Of a stretch of DNA of 64,000 nucleotides, positions 38,125 to 46,820 are shown piece after piece. The DNA lies in contig CAJVZR010000002.1 in assembly GCA_913019965.1 (NCBI GenBank), positions 55,629 through 119,628 on the forward strand. The letters are read 5' to 3'. The position numbers and the translations under genes are program-made. A model generated the notes under the pieces. The model had not been told where the DNA came from and ran no database searches. It saw only the letters and a program-made list of their open reading frames with translations. The DNA comes from an uncultured Oleispira sp. Lineage in GTDB: Bacteria > Pseudomonadota > Gammaproteobacteria > Pseudomonadales > Oceanobacteraceae. Numbering within the stretch: the first letter of the stretch is position 1; each line of letters begins with the position of its first letter.

Positions 38125-38628
38125 ATGACTCAGATTATTTTAGACAAACAAATCGCCAATGATGAATGGACCTTAGTTGCAGATGACGCGCCTTTGTCTT
38201 CCAACAAAGAAGTCATTAACTTCAGCCGCTGGGCGGCTGCTGAAGGCGCTGATAAAGATGCATTAGTCACTAAGCGTGATGCCGGCACTTTAGGCATTCA
38301 ACTAAATGCTGGTGATACTGCAGACCTACTCGCGAACGAAAGCCAAGGTTTTGCCCTGATCAATGTTGAATTTCCTAAATTCGCTGATGGTCGCGGTTAT
38401 TCTGCTGCTCGCTTACTGCGTGAGCGCTTTGGCTATACTGGTCAACTACGTGCAGTAGGTGATGTATTATTTGATCAATTGTTTTTCATGATGCGCTGTG
38501 GCTTCAACGCGATGGCCATGCGTGCTGATCAAGATCTTGATCTAGCGGTTAAAGGCTTTGAAACCTTCTCTGCGCCTTACCAGGCTGATGTGAACGATAC
38601 CCGTCCATTGTTCCGTCGTCGTAGCTAG
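38125..38628 (+). CDS. DUF934 protein, sulfite reductase partner
   Basis: 167 residues of the DUF934 family, usually encoded immediately after a CysI-type reductase, as here (14 nt gap, AAGGAT before the ATG). Conserved core: LINVEFPKFADGRGYSAARL and LRAVGDVLFDQLFFMMRCGF, then FETFSAPYQ. No catalytic function is established for the family. The tight operon suggests a role in activity or assembly of the sulfite reductase. A strong terminator ends the transcript. Confidence 0.87.
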   Translation: MTQIILDKQIANDEWTLVADDAPLSSNKEVINFSRWAAAEGADKDALVTKRDAGTLGIQLNAGDTADLLANESQGFALINVEFPKFADGRGYSAARLLRERFGYTGQLRAVGDVLFDQLFFMMRCGFNAMAMRADQDLDLAVKGFETFSAPYQADVNDTRPLFRRRS

Positions 38629-38659
38629 TCTTCTACTGAAGATTGCGGCTTCTAGCCGC

Positions 38660-38701
38660 CGGACACAAAAAAGGCCATTGATTTGGCCTTTTTTGTGTCC
38701 G
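38660..38701. terminator. Strong terminator after the cysI-DUF934 operon
   Basis: An 18-bp perfect stem (arms 38660-38677 and 38684-38701; core GGCCA/TGGCC, flanked by A6/T6) with a 6-nt loop, 31 nt after the stop. Confidence 0.9.
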
Positions 38702-38775
38702 TAATTTAAGATGAATGCTAGTTTTATAAAGCATCACTGTTTTATTATTTGTAGCAGCGACCAGCAGGAGCACAC

Positions 38776-39954
38776 ATGGTAGCGCACGACCTCATCTTTT
38801 CTTTTTTCTTAATCTTCACTGGTGCCCTTGTGTTGGCCACCGTTGCGCTCTATACAAAACAACCCGTTATCATTGCCTATATCGCCCTAGGAGCGATTGT
38901 GGGGCCTTTTGGGCTATCTTTGATCGAAGCTCCTGAGCTATTAGGTGAAATGTCACACATCGGCATTATATTCCTACTCTTTTTATTGGGCTTAGATATG
39001 CAGCCCTCCAACCTTATTTCAGTACTAAAAAAAGCAACGTTAGTCGCCTTGATAAGCTGCGCCCTGTTTTTTGGCATCGGATTTGGCATCGCCCTCGCAT
39101 TTAGCCACTCCACGATGGATAGCTTGGTCATTGGTCTCGCAATGATGTTTTCCAGTACAATTATTGGATTAAAATTACTGCCGACCACAGTGCTCCACCA
39201 TAAGCATGTTGGTGAGTTGATGGTAGGGTTACTATTACTGCAAGATTTAGTGGCGATCTTAACCTTAATTTTCTTGGGCAGCCTAGGCTCAGCCTCCAGC
39301 CCCGATTCAATATCACCACCTTTTTGGCAGCCTTTCATTGCTTTACCATTATTAGTATTTGGCAGTTATTTATTAGTCAAAGGCTTGCTTTTACCTTTGA
39401 TTAAAAAGTTTGATCGCTTTCAAGAGTATTTATTCATTTTGGCGATTGGCTGGTGCTTAGCCATGGCAGAAGGTGCTCAGGCGGTAGGGTTAACTCGTGA
39501 GATTGGCGCTTTTATTGCCGGAGTTACTTTAGCCACAAGCCCTATCGCCCAATATATAGCGATAAGTCTGAAGCCCTTAAGAGATTTCTTCTTAGTTTTA
39601 TTCTTTTTCGCTTTAGGCGCAGGGTTCAACTTGCAGCTTTTATCGAGTGTGATTTGGCCTGCTCTTGTATTAGCTGCAGCAGTTTTAATATTAAAACCCG
39701 TGATCTTTCGATACTTACTTGGGAATATGAGTGAACGCCCTGCCTTGGCATGGGATGTGGGATTTCGTTTAGGTCAGATCAGTGAATTCTCACTACTGGT
39801 TGCCTTTGTTGCGTTCGAGCGCTCAATCCTGTCTGAGCAAGGCTCACTTTTGATTCAGGCGACCGCTATTATCACATTCGCACTATCGAGTTACATCGTT
39901 GTATTTAACTACCCGAATCCGATTGCCGTTAACGATAAACTAAGAAGGGATTGA
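38776..39954 (+). CDS. CPA2-type cation:proton antiporter
   Basis: 392 residues, all membrane domain: roughly a dozen hydrophobic helices. KefB/RosB-like motifs are AYIALGAIVGPFGLSLIEAPELL, GIIFLLFLLGLDMQPSNL, VGLLLLQDLVAIL (the ion-binding acidic residue region) and REIGAFIAGVTLATSPIAQYIA. It lacks the C-terminal TrkA-N/RCK nucleotide-binding domain of KefB/KefC, so gating by glutathione adducts or NAD is unlikely. The start is supported by CAGGAG 7 nt upstream. Likely K+ or Na+/H+ exchange; ion specificity is unknown. Confidence 0.87.
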   Translation: MVAHDLIFSFFLIFTGALVLATVALYTKQPVIIAYIALGAIVGPFGLSLIEAPELLGEMSHIGIIFLLFLLGLDMQPSNLISVLKKATLVALISCALFFGIGFGIALAFSHSTMDSLVIGLAMMFSSTIIGLKLLPTTVLHHKHVGELMVGLLLLQDLVAILTLIFLGSLGSASSPDSISPPFWQPFIALPLLVFGSYLLVKGLLLPLIKKFDRFQEYLFILAIGWCLAMAEGAQAVGLTREIGAFIAGVTLATSPIAQYIAISLKPLRDFFLVLFFFALGAGFNLQLLSSVIWPALVLAAAVLILKPVIFRYLLGNMSERPALAWDVGFRLGQISEFSLLVAFVAFERSILSEQGSLLIQATAIITFALSSYIVVFNYPNPIAVNDKLRRD

Positions 39955-39955
39955 G

Positions 39956-39987
39956 CAGCCTTAATTCGACGCAATGAATTAAGGCTG
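39956..39987. terminator. Hairpin between convergent antiporter and acuI genes
   Basis: CAGCCTTAATTC and GAATTAAGGCTG form a perfect 12-bp stem with an 8-nt loop, overlapping the end of the antiporter stop region. It has no long T-run, so it may terminate weakly or act as a 3' stability element. Confidence 0.5.
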
Positions 39988-40001
39988 TCTGCACAACAAG
40001 G

Positions 40002-41018
40002 CTAGGCTTTAGATAGATCCAACAAATAACGACCTTGCCCTTTACCAGCCAGAACATTTCCTAGTACACCCGGCAACTCTCCTCGACCAATGGTCGTAGT
40101 AAAGTCCGCGAGATTAGATAGCTGCCAGTCAGTCGCCACCTTTTTAATTAATAATTGCTTATGCGTTTGAGGAACCTCAACGGAATCAATACCCAATAAA
40201 TCAACACCGCGTAAAATGAAAGGAAAGACACTGGCACTAAAGCCCGCCCCCGCCACCATGCCGCACGTCGTTAAGGCACCACCATATTGCAACTGAGGCA
40301 ATACAGCTGCAATCATATCGCCACCACAAGTATCAATACCCGCCTGATACAAAGGGCGGGTCATAGGCTTAGCCGCCATGGGCAAAAGCTCTGCGCGATT
40401 AAGAACTTCAGCTGCGCCAATGCCTAATAACCACTCTGATGCCTCGGTTTTACCCGTAACGGCCACCACCGTAAAACCAAGCTTAGCCAGCAATGCAACA
40501 GCAACTGAGCCAACACCACCGGTCGCACCGGTAACAATGATCTTGCCAGCATCAGGTTTAACATCTGCTTTTAGCAGCTTCTCAACGGATAATGCCGCCG
40601 TGTAGCCAGCAGTGCCCCAACGCATTGAATCTTCTAGGCTGAGTTCTTCTGGTTTAACGAGCACCCAGGCTGCAGGAACACGGATATATTCCCCATAGCC
40701 GCCGCAAGTATTCATGCCCAGATCATAACCAAAGACGACAACTTCATCCCCAGTATTAAATTGACCTGAGGCATCCTCAATGATCGTACCCGCGGCATCA
40801 ATACCAGGGGTATGAGGGAAGTTACGAGTAACACCTTTATTTCCCGAGGCGCTGAGGGCATCTTTGTAGTTCACAGACGAGAACTGAACCTTAATTAAGA
40901 CCTCGCCTTCACCCTTGCCATTACCAACAGTCGGAAGGCTGGAGTTATCAACTAGCTGCCAGCTAGACTGGACACCGTCTTCAGATTCTATCGCTCGATA
41001 GGCATGCCACTGAGTCAT
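40002..41018 (-). CDS. acuI: Acrylyl-CoA reductase / YhdH-family quinone oxidoreductase
   Basis: 338-residue zinc-free medium-chain dehydrogenase/reductase. The NADPH-binding Rossmann motif is GATGGVGSVAVALLAKLG. VNYKDALSASGNKGV, GIDAAGTI, DEVVVFGYDLGMNTCGGYGEY and the C-terminal VEVPQTHKQ place it in the YhdH/AcuI branch. In marine bacteria AcuI detoxifies acrylyl-CoA from DMSP or 3-hydroxypropionate breakdown. No DMSP lyase gene is present here, so the physiological role is open. It is followed on the minus strand by nothing and preceded by sohB 26 nt away. Confidence 0.83.
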   Translation of the reverse strand: MTQWHAYRAIESEDGVQSSWQLVDNSSLPTVGNGKGEGEVLIKVQFSSVNYKDALSASGNKGVTRNFPHTPGIDAAGTIIEDASGQFNTGDEVVVFGYDLGMNTCGGYGEYIRVPAAWVLVKPEELSLEDSMRWGTAGYTAALSVEKLLKADVKPDAGKIIVTGATGGVGSVAVALLAKLGFTVVAVTGKTEASEWLLGIGAAEVLNRAELLPMAAKPMTRPLYQAGIDTCGGDMIAAVLPQLQYGGALTTCGMVAGAGFSASVFPFILRGVDLLGIDSVEVPQTHKQLLIKKVATDWQLSNLADFTTTIGRGELPGVLGNVLAGKGQGRYLLDLSKA

Positions 41019-41044
41019 TTTTCTATTCCTTCAACACGGGTTGA

Positions 41045-42130
41045 TTAACCCTTGGTATGAGTTTGCGCGTGTAATAAAGTTAAAAAGCGCGTTGCTGCTT
41101 TTTCAATTCCCATTTGCACTGCAATACCCAGTTTTTCTTGCAAGCTTTTCTTAAATTCATAGCTCACTTCAAAAACATCAGCGTCATTACACGCTTGAAC
41201 CAAATAATCATCACTGGTGCCCAACACATCGACCAACTTATTTTCTAGAGCATCCTGACCATACCAAACATCCCCGGTTGCTACGGCTTCAATATTGAGG
41301 CTTGGACGGAAATGCGTTACGTGGTTTTTGAACAATACGTGAGTCTCTTCAAGATCACCTTTAAATTTCTCTTTCGCTTTAGCGCTATTATGACCAAACA
41401 TCGTCACTGTGCGCTTGTATTCACCGGCAGTGAACATTTCAAAGTCAACATCATGCTTTTTAAGCAGGCGATTAAAGTTTGGTAATTGAGCCACAACACC
41501 AATCGAACCTACGATTGCGAACGGCGCAGATACAATTTTATCGGCGATGCAGGCCATCATATAGCCACCACTCGCAGCGACCTTATCGATACAGACGGTT
41601 AGGGGAATGCCACGATCACGAATTCGTTGCAGCTGGCTAGACGCTAAACCATAGCTGTGTACCATGCCACCGCCACTTTCTAAGCGCACAACAATCTCAT
41701 CTTCTTTACGCGCCATGGTTAATACGGCCGTGATCTCTTCACGCATAAGGTCAGCAGCACTGGCTTTGATATCACCATCAAAATCAAGAACAAAAACTCT
41801 TTTCTTAGTGACTTCAGGCTCTTCAGCTTCTGCCTTCCCCGCTTTTTTGTCCGCTTTAGCTTTGACCTTAGCGGCTTTCGCCTTCTCTTTGTCTTCTTTA
41901 GCGCGACTTTTTTCTAGTTCTTTCAATTCTTCTTTATCAAATAAGCTTTCTTCAAGTACTTCTTTGTAGTCATCGAGATCATCATTAACCTTATTAACCG
42001 TGATATGACCATCGTGATTGGTTTTTTGCTTACCACTCACCGCTGCAATACCCGCAACCACGAGAACAATCGATACTACAATCGTTAATGCTTTTAATAA
42101 GAAAACGCCGTATTCCGCTAAAAATTCCAA
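41045..42130 (-). CDS. sohB: Inner-membrane protease SohB
   Basis: S49-family periplasm-facing serine protease, 361 residues. An N-terminal transmembrane segment (about 10-30) is followed by a Lys/Glu/Ala-rich charged stretch (about 65-105) typical of SohB. The catalytic serine lies in IDKVAASGGYMMACIADKI, and the general-base lysine in FTAGEYKRTVTMFG. It starts with TTG at 42130: AAGGG is 8 nt upstream and the resulting N-terminus (MEFLAEYGVFLLKALTIV) matches the family, while no ATG is available. It is the second S49 protease in the window after sppA. Confidence 0.92.
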   Translation of the reverse strand: MEFLAEYGVFLLKALTIVVSIVLVVAGIAAVSGKQKTNHDGHITVNKVNDDLDDYKEVLEESLFDKEELKELEKSRAKEDKEKAKAAKVKAKADKKAGKAEAEEPEVTKKRVFVLDFDGDIKASAADLMREEITAVLTMARKEDEIVVRLESGGGMVHSYGLASSQLQRIRDRGIPLTVCIDKVAASGGYMMACIADKIVSAPFAIVGSIGVVAQLPNFNRLLKKHDVDFEMFTAGEYKRTVTMFGHNSAKAKEKFKGDLEETHVLFKNHVTHFRPSLNIEAVATGDVWYGQDALENKLVDVLGTSDDYLVQACNDADVFEVSYEFKKSLQEKLGIAVQMGIEKAATRFLTLLHAQTHTKG

Positions 42131-42351
42131 GTTTGATACCCTTAAAGTTCAAGAATTTATGAATTAAAAATTTATTGAGCGCAAGAATACCGCATAATTT
42201 CACTCCTGTAAGCCAACAAAAATTCAAACAATCGTATGAATTTATTTGACACTCACCCTATCCCCTCATAAAGTGACGTCTCTACATTCAATGCGTGCTT
42301 TTAATCGCATTGAGAGAAGCAGTTACATAACAATTAAATAGGTAGCATCTC

Positions 42352-42657
42352 ATGGCTAACATCATTGAAACAATGCAAAGCAAATTCAACGCAAGCGCTG
42401 CTGAAGGCTTGGACTTGATTTTCCAATTCAACATCGAAGACGGTGAAACTTATCACCTAATCGTTAAAGATGGTGCTTGTGACTTAGCAACTGGCGAAAA
42501 TGACGACGCTAACGTTACTTTGATCATGAACACTGAAACTCTTGAAGGCATCGTTTCTGGCGAAACTGACGGCATGCAAGCGTTCATGGCTGGTCAACTA
42601 CGTGTTGAAGGCGACATGATGTTGGCAACTAAGTTGGGCGAACTTTTCCCAGCTTAA
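42352..42657 (+). CDS. Stand-alone SCP2 sterol-carrier domain protein
   Basis: 101-residue single SCP2 lipid-transfer domain. Pattern: a helical N-terminus (IIETMQSKFNASAAEGLDLI), beta strands FQFNIEDGETYHLIVKDGAC, acidic turn ATGENDDANVTLIMN, and the helix EGIVSGETDGMQAFMAGQL, then VEGDMMLATKLGELFP. Small SCP2 proteins bind acyl chains in a hydrophobic tunnel and occur alone in many hydrocarbon- and fatty-acid-degrading bacteria. It has its own terminator and stands alone. Codon use looks uniform and well-expressed. The bound lipid is unknown. Confidence 0.87.
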   Translation: MANIIETMQSKFNASAAEGLDLIFQFNIEDGETYHLIVKDGACDLATGENDDANVTLIMNTETLEGIVSGETDGMQAFMAGQLRVEGDMMLATKLGELFPA

Positions 42658-42668
42658 TTGGCAACTAG

Positions 42669-42699
42669 ATTGAGAAGGCCTATGCCTTCTCAATTTTTT
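42669..42699 (+). terminator. Terminator after the SCP2 gene
   Basis: ATTGAGAAGGC and GCCTTCTCAAT form an 11-bp perfect stem with a CTAT loop; the last T of the stem runs into five further Ts. It lies 12 nt after the stop. Confidence 0.88.
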
Positions 42700-42720
42700 G
42701 CTTTTCAATCTCTCCTTTAT

Positions 42721-43362
42721 TTACCATTCCTCTCCTAATAATCGCTTCGCAATATCATTAACAGCACGCACATTCATACCTTTCGCGGTTAAATGCACAG
42801 AGTACACAGCGCCATTTTCCATTGGCATATAGACTGCACTGCCATAGTTTGCATCAATCCAGAGTGGAATTTTTTTCGCTACCTGCCAAATATCAACATA
42901 GCCAGAACGTTCGAGCTGATAAATACTTTGACGGGCATTACGCGCTTGCTCTAAAGAAACATAGCGACCACTGACTCGATCCAAGCGATACAAGGGCTTA
43001 CCACCCAATGCCGCCAAAGGCCCTACCCAAGTAATTAAGCGTGCATCTAATTGCCATTGGTCACCGAATATTTCGAAGCGCTGCTCCATACCATCGACTG
43101 TTGCCAGCGTGAGGTCATATTGCTGATCTGCGCGTTCGAAAACGCTGATAGTGGCAATAGGTACTTCCGCCATTAACTGCTGATAACTTAGAAGATCAAA
43201 TAAAGACAGGATCGAGGCCGCAGCCAAGATAATTAAACTCATTGCAAAGCTGGCTTTAAGCCAATTGATAAACCAACCACGACGTAGAAGAAAATACCCA
43301 GCGCCGGCAATGGCACTGAGGCCAATAACCACTAAGAAAAAAATGATGCTTCCTTGCAACAT
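42721..43362 (-). CDS. Uncharacterised two-helix membrane protein
   Basis: 213 residues; I do not recognise a named family. Two N-terminal transmembrane helices are evident (about 3-24 and 32-55). They are followed by a soluble, beta-strand-rich region with an internal VFERADQQYDLTLAT / MEQRFEIFGDQWQLDARLI pattern and a conserved-looking LDRVSGRYVSLEQARNARQS. The second half probably faces the periplasm. It lies 48 nt downstream of fimL on the same strand and may be co-transcribed. Similar proteins have been loosely labelled multidrug-transport components in other genomes, but nothing in this sequence supports a transport role. Confidence 0.6.
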   Translation of the reverse strand: MLQGSIIFFLVVIGLSAIAGAGYFLLRRGWFINWLKASFAMSLIILAAASILSLFDLLSYQQLMAEVPIATISVFERADQQYDLTLATVDGMEQRFEIFGDQWQLDARLITWVGPLAALGGKPLYRLDRVSGRYVSLEQARNARQSIYQLERSGYVDIWQVAKKIPLWIDANYGSAVYMPMENGAVYSVHLTAKGMNVRAVNDIAKRLLGEEW

Positions 43363-43410
43363 ACCGAGGTTTTAACTCCTTTTACTTCAAAATAACCATA
43401 TCAACACGAT

Positions 43411-45030
43411 TTATTTAACCAAGTGCTGAATACTCTCTTTCGCCAAAGCGACGGCTTCTGTTGCCCCCGCAGTTTGGCCAGATAACGAATCTATGAAATA
43501 TTCTACCGCTGAGATAGCGTCCGCTAGGGCTTCAATCTTATCTTCAGTCGGGGCAACATCCCCTTCAACTACCTTATCTTCGACAAAGCGCTGCAGATCT
43601 CTCATTAGCTCAGAGACATCTTCCTGATCTAAGAAAAACAAAGCGCCACTAACATCGAGCAGTGTTTTACCAACATTTTTAACATGCAGCTTATCGTTAT
43701 TGGAATCGACGTACGAACCGATAGCGCGCTTGGTCACTGATAGTGCAGTTTGTGATTCGGAAATGGCTGCAATTCGAGCTTCTAACAAGCTCAACGGATC
43801 AACTTTCGATGTATTACTCAATTCAGTATTCACCGAAAGACCACGAACATCTTGCTCTACGCGTAATACTTGATCAGCGACTTTCTGCATTTTAATATCA
43901 AATGCTTCTCCATCAGCACGCAAGTTTTCAGCAATGGCCATGGTTCGCTCAGCCGTTTTCGGTAAGTTAACCATAATCAATGTATCGGCAATGCGGCGTA
44001 GGCTTATCGATAGATCAGAGAAATTATCATCGAACCCTTCTGTTCTTTCCGCGAGATCCAATAAATCTTTAATACCATGCAGCTCATCCTGCAGCGCTTC
44101 CGTTAAAGAATCCAACGCAGACTGATCTGGCCCACTCAATTTGCGACGTGCGTCAGCCAATTGCACTTCACGCAACCCTGTTGGCAGGTTGAAATCGGTT
44201 TGTGCTTTGTTAACCAGAGCTGTTTCAGGCTCGGCTAAAGAAATTAGGTAAAGAAATTCTTTTAGTAACCAATCCGGTTGTTTTTCAGATAATAACTGGC
44301 CGTTGCTCGCTTCTAACTTATGAATTTGTTTATCCAAAGAACGCATCAATAAGACGCGAGATAAATCAATTTCGAAAGCTTCTTGGTTCAGTGCTTCAAG
44401 AGCCGCTTTAACGGCATTCCAAAACCCCCAAGACTGCTGGCCTCGAGCTGATTTTTCAATTCGTGAGACAGCACGTCCCATTACATTCAAAGCCCCTTTA
44501 CGACCTTGATTGCGCATCACTCCCAATAAGCCAATTTGAAATAATTGACGTACACGACGGTACGGAATAGGAGTATGGCGAGCTGGTGCGGGAGGAACAT
44601 CTAGCTTAGGTCGCAAGTTGACCATAAAGAAGTAGGCATTAGGTAAGGCTTTTTCTTGACGACTTTTTCTTACGTCATTGATCACCTCAAGCAATAAACC
44701 TGGGGCAACTAGCTGCCCATTGGCAACTAACTCCACATAGCGTTTCAGGATCATGATGGATTTGCTGAAAGCTTCTAAAGCATTCTGATTTTCGCCAACG
44801 GCTTGATTTAGCGTGCGTCCAGTATCCGCCAACTCTTCACATAAGCGTTCACCAGCACGAAAATCCAACATTTTAAAGGTCCCACGGACCTGCTGAACCT
44901 CGCCTAAGAATCCTTTCAAATCATCAGCATTAGCACTCTCTGCATAATGTTCTAAACGAACAGCAGCTTGATCTAATGCGCCATCAACCTCTTTGCGCAC
45001 TAAATTTAAAGTCGACGCCAAGTTGGACAT
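43411..45030 (-). CDS. fimL: FimL-like twitching-motility/cAMP regulator
   Basis: About 539 residues from the ATG at 45030 (AGGAAG 4 nt upstream; the ATG at 45060 adds ten). It is an all-helical protein resembling the N-terminal Hpt-like repeats of the chemotaxis kinase ChpA: VRKEVDGALDQAAVRLEHY, LKGFLGEVQQVRGTFKMLDF and AGERLCEELADTGRTL. The phospho-acceptor histidine of a true Hpt site is not visible in those repeats, as in Pseudomonas FimL, a scaffold linking type IV pilus signalling to adenylate cyclase CyaB and Vfr. Synteny agrees: in P. aeruginosa fimL lies a few genes from dnaQ and mltD. No pil genes are in this window. Confidence 0.75.
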   Translation of the reverse strand: MSNLASTLNLVRKEVDGALDQAAVRLEHYAESANADDLKGFLGEVQQVRGTFKMLDFRAGERLCEELADTGRTLNQAVGENQNALEAFSKSIMILKRYVELVANGQLVAPGLLLEVINDVRKSRQEKALPNAYFFMVNLRPKLDVPPAPARHTPIPYRRVRQLFQIGLLGVMRNQGRKGALNVMGRAVSRIEKSARGQQSWGFWNAVKAALEALNQEAFEIDLSRVLLMRSLDKQIHKLEASNGQLLSEKQPDWLLKEFLYLISLAEPETALVNKAQTDFNLPTGLREVQLADARRKLSGPDQSALDSLTEALQDELHGIKDLLDLAERTEGFDDNFSDLSISLRRIADTLIMVNLPKTAERTMAIAENLRADGEAFDIKMQKVADQVLRVEQDVRGLSVNTELSNTSKVDPLSLLEARIAAISESQTALSVTKRAIGSYVDSNNDKLHVKNVGKTLLDVSGALFFLDQEDVSELMRDLQRFVEDKVVEGDVAPTEDKIEALADAISAVEYFIDSLSGQTAGATEAVALAKESIQHLVK

Positions 45031-45231
45031 GGTACTTCCTGTGAATGTAGTTACAGCCATTTTGTCTTCTATTATTTCTTGTTATGCATCATACATTCTA
45101 ACCACTATGGTCGCTGGAAAGAAACGTTATCTTATGGATACCCTAAGTATAGACTGGTTGCAAGGCAAATAATGTCTGATAGACGGCATTAGTTTCATGA
45201 CCCAGTTCTATTTTTTACAAAAGACCTTTAA

Positions 45232-45939
45232 TTAACGACGCCAAATGGCACCATCACTTTTCTTATCTAATAGATCTAGAATCACATCGTGAGCTATTAT
45301 TTCATCTTGGGTTGCAGGTATCACTGACAAAGCCTTTGCATCGATCTGATTAAACTGGGATAAATCAAGCCCCTGCTCAGCCCCTTCTGCTTGATCTGCT
45401 TGATCGCCGCTGAACATTAAGTCCGTTTGCCCCCCTGTCATCATCAGATAAACATCAGCGAGAATTTCAGCATCTAATAATGCACCGTGTAGTTCACGAT
45501 GACTATTATCAATGCCATAACGACGACATAAAGCATCCAAACTATTACGTTGACCCGGGTGCATGTCACGAGCCAATACCAGAGTATCTAAAATGGTACA
45601 GAAACTCGCCGTTTGAGGCATGTTTAAGCGCCTAAACTCCATATCCATAAAACCAATATCAAACGGTGCGTTATGAATTACCAGTTCAGCGCCATCGATA
45701 AAGTCATAGAAGGATTGAGCTATTTGAGCATATAAAGGTTTATCTGCTAAAAACTCATCAGTAATGCCGTGAACCCCAACCGCTTCTTCATCACTTGGGC
45801 GTTGAGGGTTAATATACTGATGGTAATGACGCCCCGTCGGTTTGCGATCGAATAATTCAACACAACCGATTTCAATTATTCGATGACCCTTCTCAGCACC
45901 AATACCTGTGGTTTCTGTATCCAGTACAACCTGTCTCAT
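45232..45939 (-). CDS. dnaQ: DNA polymerase III epsilon subunit (3'-5' proofreading exonuclease)
   Basis: 235 residues. DnaQ-family exonuclease motifs are all present: ExoI VLDTETTGIGAEKGHRIIEI (D7 and E9), ExoII HNAPFDIGFMDMEF and ExoIII HRELHGALLDAEILADVYL. A flexible linker (about 175-190) precedes the C-terminal region (VIPATQDEIIAHDVILDLL) that binds the polymerase alpha subunit. In many relatives rnhA sits beside dnaQ; here the neighbour on the same strand is a methyltransferase and rnhA is absent. Confidence 0.94.
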   Translation of the reverse strand: MRQVVLDTETTGIGAEKGHRIIEIGCVELFDRKPTGRHYHQYINPQRPSDEEAVGVHGITDEFLADKPLYAQIAQSFYDFIDGAELVIHNAPFDIGFMDMEFRRLNMPQTASFCTILDTLVLARDMHPGQRNSLDALCRRYGIDNSHRELHGALLDAEILADVYLMMTGGQTDLMFSGDQADQAEGAEQGLDLSQFNQIDAKALSVIPATQDEIIAHDVILDLLDKKSDGAIWRR

Positions 45940-45985
45940 AAAGTTCTCAATATCTAAATTTCATGTCAAATAGACACTTTACCAT

Positions 45986-46747
45986 TTAACCGCTTTTAGT
46001 ATGACGGTTACTGGTCATGGTTTTTGCCCAGCCTAACTGAGGCTCTATAATTTGCCAACGCTTTGATCTTAAGGATGTCATGCCCAGCTGGGTTTTCTGC
46101 GCTGTGATCATATAAAAATTACCCATTAAAAAAGGTCCGCCTGCCAGTACACTATCAAAACGCTGAGAAAAGCGCTGTGGAAAGAGTGTTATTGGCCATA
46201 AATGCCCAAGAGTTGCTTCATCTCTAATGGAATAATCCAACAAGATCAGCCAATCCTTAAGGCGACTCATACTCACCATATTGGCTACCCAAGGCATATC
46301 CGACGCAAAAGGCATGAGTTTTCTCATGACTCCCCACCAACTCCAGGGATTAAAGCCAATGATAACGATATGGCCATCCGGGGCCAGCACCCTTGAGGCT
46401 TCACGAATCATTTGATGAGGCCGGCGGGTGAAGTCAAGGCTATGCTGCATTACAACCACATCGACACAATGATCCGGCAGAGGCCAATGACTGCTCGACA
46501 TCCATGCATCAGCCGCAATAACATTTTTTTGCCAAGGTAAACCCATGCGAAAACAATGATTAACTGGGCTTGTACTCAGGCAGTCAGTTTCCTTATCTAA
46601 GCCATGATACAGCAGATGCTGGCCTTTGAATGAGACAATTTGGTTTTGTATCCAAGATGATTGCAGCGTTAGCATTCGCTGAGCAGAATCCGACGCTAAC
46701 CAACGCTGATAATCTTGTTGATCCAATTTATGAGGTACTGACTGCAT
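45986..46747 (-). CDS. Class I SAM-dependent methyltransferase-like protein
   Basis: 253 residues of the Methyltransf_11 group. The post-motif-I region is recognisable: DHCVDVVVMQHSLDFTRRPHQMIREASRVLAPDGHIVIIGFNPWS covers motifs II and III (only the core quoted). The usual glycine-rich motif I near the N-terminus is replaced by LLYHGLDKETD, so SAM binding may be atypical. It is divergent from mltD and upstream of dnaQ by 46 nt, the order seen in pseudomonads. The substrate is unknown. Confidence 0.8.
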   Translation of the reverse strand: MQSVPHKLDQQDYQRWLASDSAQRMLTLQSSWIQNQIVSFKGQHLLYHGLDKETDCLSTSPVNHCFRMGLPWQKNVIAADAWMSSSHWPLPDHCVDVVVMQHSLDFTRRPHQMIREASRVLAPDGHIVIIGFNPWSWWGVMRKLMPFASDMPWVANMVSMSRLKDWLILLDYSIRDEATLGHLWPITLFPQRFSQRFDSVLAGGPFLMGNFYMITAQKTQLGMTSLRSKRWQIIEPQLGWAKTMTSNRHTKSG

Positions 46748-46820
46748 ATTTATCCTTGACCCTACGTAGCATGCCTAATTAGACTGGGCCCAATTCCCTA
46801 AGCCACAGTATTGTAATTGG

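Noticed and set aside
42352..42657. SCP2 gene as a fragment of a larger multidomain enzyme
   Set aside because: It has its own start region and terminator and a full domain length, so it is a complete stand-alone gene.
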